Positions 61,150 to 64,000 of a DNA stretch of 64,000 bases are shown one piece after another. The DNA is taken from the NCBI GenBank assembly GCA_902587145.1, contig CACIKD010000001.1:58805-122804 (forward strand), read 5' to 3'. Each line of letters starts with the position of its first letter. Within the stretch, counting starts at the first letter, position 1. The notes below the pieces were generated by a model that was given only the letters and a program-made list of their open reading frames with translations, was not told the DNA's origin and did no database searches. Position numbers and translations under genes: made by a program. Source of the DNA: an uncultured Pelagibacteraceae bacterium. GTDB taxonomy: Bacteria > Pseudomonadota > Alphaproteobacteria > Pelagibacterales > Pelagibacteraceae.

Positions 61150-61761
61150 ATGAGCATAGAAGTAAAAATTAGCAAAAAAAGAGTAAATTATAAAAAAGCT
61201 ATGTATATTCTTGAAAAAAGAGTTGAGAATGTAAAAAAAGGCTTAAAAAAAGAATTCATTTGGATACTTGAACATCCAACAACATTTACTGCTGGTATTC
61301 GATCTAAAGAAAATGAGATTTTAGACAAAAACATTAAAGTCTTAAAAACAAATCGTGGTGGAAAAATTACCTTACATAACCCAGGTCAAAAAATAATTTA
61401 TTTTGTAATAAATTTGAATGAAAGAAAGAAGGATATAAGATTGTTTATTAATATTATTGAAAAAAGTATTATAGAGATTTTAAAAAATTATAATATTAAA
61501 GCTTATTCAGATAAAAAAAATATTGGGATTTGGGTTAAAAATAAAAAAATATCTGCAATAGGAGTAAGAGTAAAAAATTGGATCGCCTATCATGGATGTT
61601 CTATTAACATTAATAACGATTTATCTTATTATAAAAAAATTGTCCCATGTGGACTTGATAATAAAATGGTTACGTCATTTAAAGACTTAGGTTTTAGGAA
61701 AGTCAGAGGAATTAATGAAAATATTAAAAAGATATTTTTAAGAAATTTATCTAAAATATAA
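61150..61761 (+). CDS. lipB: Octanoyltransferase LipB
   Basis: FIWILEHPTTFTAGIRSKENEIL; TNRGGKITLHNPGQKIIYFVINL; KISAIGVRVKNWIAYHGCSINI. Confidence 0.95.
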   Translation: MSIEVKISKKRVNYKKAMYILEKRVENVKKGLKKEFIWILEHPTTFTAGIRSKENEILDKNIKVLKTNRGGKITLHNPGQKIIYFVINLNERKKDIRLFINIIEKSIIEILKNYNIKAYSDKKNIGIWVKNKKISAIGVRVKNWIAYHGCSININNDLSYYKKIVPCGLDNKMVTSFKDLGFRKVRGINENIKKIFLRNLSKI

Positions 61762-62649
61762 ATCTAATTTTTTTTTAAAATCAGAGTCCGGTTGAGCCTG
61801 ATAATTAAATTTTTCATTATTTTTAATAAATTTGATTTTATAAGCATGTAAAAGCATGTATTGATCTTTAAAACGTTTGTTTTTATTTAAAAAATATTTT
61901 TGATCTCCAATTATGGGGTAGCCTCTCATTGAAAGTTGTTTTCTTAATTGATGCTTTCTACCGGTTTTTGGATTTAATTCTAACAGGGAGTACTTACTAT
62001 TAGTCTTTAATACTTTTAAAAAGGTAATTGCTTTAAGCTTTGTTTTTTTATTATCATCAAAATATATTAGAAAATCCTCCATTTTTTTTATATTTTTTGG
62101 AAAACTTCCTTTAACGATTGCTAAATAAGTTTTATGAATTTTTCTTATTCTAAATAACGAGGTAAAAAATTGTGCTGCCTGCTTGTTTTTAGCTATTAAA
62201 AATATACCAGACGTTTCTTTATCTAATCTATGAACAACGTAAGGTTTAGTATAATCAAAGTACTTTGATTTTTTAAAAATATCTACAATATTTTTTAAAT
62301 TATTTGTACCTGACTGAACTGCAATGCCCCTAGGTTTATTTATAACTATATAATCAGTGTTGTCGTGTATTATAATTTTATCTAATCCTCTTTTTTCTTT
62401 TAATGTTGGTAAATAATGGATCTTTTTCTTAAAATTCGTTGGTTTATAATTTGATAGATTAAATACAGAAACTTCATCTCCCTCGCTTAGTCTAAAAGAT
62501 GTTTTAATTTTTTTTTTATTTACTTTAATCTTATTTTTTCTTAAAAGTTTTTGAATTAAAGAATTAGGAAGATTTATAATTTCTTCTTTAAACCATTTAT
62601 CAAAGCGAGACTTATTATAATTTTTACTTACAATAAATTTATCTGGCAT
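61747..62649 (-). CDS. RNA pseudouridine synthase (RluC/RluD family)
   Basis: N-terminal S4 domain; VVHRLDKETSGIFLIAKN; GRKHQLRKQLSMRGYPIIGDQKY. Confidence 0.94.
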   Translation of the reverse strand: MPDKFIVSKNYNKSRFDKWFKEEIINLPNSLIQKLLRKNKIKVNKKKIKTSFRLSEGDEVSVFNLSNYKPTNFKKKIHYLPTLKEKRGLDKIIIHDNTDYIVINKPRGIAVQSGTNNLKNIVDIFKKSKYFDYTKPYVVHRLDKETSGIFLIAKNKQAAQFFTSLFRIRKIHKTYLAIVKGSFPKNIKKMEDFLIYFDDNKKTKLKAITFLKVLKTNSKYSLLELNPKTGRKHQLRKQLSMRGYPIIGDQKYFLNKNKRFKDQYMLLHAYKIKFIKNNEKFNYQAQPDSDFKKKLDLYFR

Positions 62650-62661
62650 ATTAAATATGCT

Positions 62662-63105
62662 TTATTTATTAACAACTTTTGGTGTCTCTGAAGATTTTTT
62701 ATCTTTGTTTTCAACTTTTTTTGGCTTGTCGATTTTTTTAGCCTCTACGTTACGATCAACTAATTCTATTACAGCCATAGGCGCGTCATCTCCAGTTCTA
62801 AACCCTGCTTTTAAAACTCTGGAATAACCGCCTTTTCTTTTACTATATCTCTTTGATAATTCATTAAATACTTTCAATACAGAAGATTGATTTTGTAACT
62901 TTGAAAAGAGTTTTTTTTTATTATTGAGGTCATTTTTTTTGCCAATTGTAATTACTTTGTCTATTTGAGGTTTAAGCTCTTTTGCTTTTGGTAAAGTAGT
63001 TATTATTTGCTCGTATTTAATTAAAGAATTGAGCATATTTTTAAATAAAGCTTTTCTATGCTCTGACGTTTTATTAAGTTTTCTATATCCTAAATTATGT
63101 CTCAT
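62662..63105 (-). CDS. rplQ: 50S ribosomal protein L17
   Basis: [57 protein letters not shown]. Confidence 0.98.
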   Translation of the reverse strand: MRHNLGYRKLNKTSEHRKALFKNMLNSLIKYEQIITTLPKAKELKPQIDKVITIGKKNDLNNKKKLFSKLQNQSSVLKVFNELSKRYSKRKGGYSRVLKAGFRTGDDAPMAVIELVDRNVEAKKIDKPKKVENKDKKSSETPKVVNK

Positions 63106-64000
63106 TAATAACTATTCTCCTCAAGCTTTTTTGACATTTCAGCAATGTTATCTGGAGGCCAATTAGGTATTTCCATTCCTAGATATAAAGACATAGTATT
63201 TAAGACTTCCTTTATTTCATTAAGTGATTTTCGACCAAAGTTTGGTGTTCTTAACATCTCTGGTTCTGTTTTTTGAACTAAATCTCCTATATAAATAATA
63301 TTATCATTTTTTAAACAATTCATGGATCTAACAGACAATTCAAGTTCTTCAACTCTTTTTAATAAATTTTTATTAAATTCTGGTTCTGAAGATTTAACCT
63401 CTTTTACAATTTCTTTTGGATCTTCAAAATTAACGAACATTGAAAGCTGATCTTGAAATATTCTTGCTGAATAAGCAATTGCATCTTCTGCGGCTACTGT
63501 CCCATTAGTTTCTACGTTCATGACTAATTTATCGTAGTCAAGTGCACTACCAGCTCTTGTATTCTCTATTGAGAATGATACTTTTTTAACTGGGCTAAAT
63601 AAAGAATCTATTGATATCAATCCTAAAGGACTATCTTCTGATCTGTTTTTTGGAGCGGGAACATATCCTTTTCCAGAATTCACGAATAGTTCCATATGAA
63701 AATTTGTTTTCTCATCAACGTTACATATTGTTTGTTCGGGATTTAAAATTTCTACTTCTGGTCCTAATGTTATATCTTTAGCTTTAACTTCTTTTGGACC
63801 TTTAATATCTAAAATAATTTTTTTAGAACTTGTCGAATTACATTTTATTGCTAAATTTTTTACATTTAACACAATGTCTGTTACATCTTCTCTCACGCCC
63901 TTTATAGATGAGAATTCATGTAAAACACCATCAATTTGTATTGCTGTAACAGCTGCGCCTTGAATTGATGATAGTAAAATTCTTCTTAATGAATTTCCTA
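63105..64000 (-). CDS. rpoA: RNA polymerase alpha subunit (5' end off window)
   Basis: Reverse frame continues past ORF-track start: [95 protein letters not shown]. Confidence 0.98.
   Translation of the reverse strand, partial: GNSLRRILLSSIQGAAVTAIQIDGVLHEFSSIKGVREDVTDIVLNVKNLAIKCNSTSSKKIILDIKGPKEVKAKDITLGPEVEILNPEQTICNVDEKTNFHMELFVNSGKGYVPAPKNRSEDSPLGLISIDSLFSPVKKVSFSIENTRAGSALDYDKLVMNVETNGTVAAEDAIAYSARIFQDQLSMFVNFEDPKEIVKEVKSSEPEFNKNLLKRVEELELSVRSMNCLKNDNIIYIGDLVQKTEPEMLRTPNFGRKSLNEIKEVLNTMSLYLGMEIPNWPPDNIAEMSKKLEENSY

Noticed and set aside
1-64000. CRISPR array, toxin-antitoxin pair, restriction-modification or prophage structural genes
   Set aside because: No regularly spaced repeats and no recognisable Cas, TA, R-M or virion proteins in any listed ORF.

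Overview
AT-rich, extremely gene-dense bacterial chromosome segment. Gene content, the TPP-riboswitch/SSS symporter pair and the low GC point to a SAR11/Pelagibacter-type alphaproteobacterium (inference from content, not a database match). About 65 protein genes, two tRNAs (Glu-UUC, Ser-GCU) and one TPP riboswitch are supported. Most of the window is core: rpoA-rplQ, gatCAB, pyrBC, topA, recO-rnc-lepB-acpS-pdxJ-pyrE-spoT-folK-smpB-dapA, glyA-nrdR-rib operon, plsX-rpmF, rplM-rpsI, recJ. The accessory part is at about 1-6.5 kb: a complete tyrosine recombinase translationally coupled to an FkbM-type methyltransferase, facing a compact glycosyltransferase operon. Main items for follow-up: (1) an imperfect 14-bp inverted repeat with a 7-bp spacer (460-494), 3 bp before the recombinase start, with the geometry of a tyrosine-recombinase core site or an operator; (2) recJ whose stop codon lies inside the tRNA-Glu D-arm, so RNase P cleavage would create a stop-less recJ mRNA; (3) a consensus promoter plus alphaproteobacterial-type SOS box (GTTC-N7-GTTC) at umuDC with an almost absent leader; (4) a riboflavin protein with a degenerate GTP cyclohydrolase II half; (5) a ten-gene run with no intergenic bases; (6) a minimal TPP riboswitch abutting a start codon. 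No CRISPR, rRNA or prophage structural module was seen.
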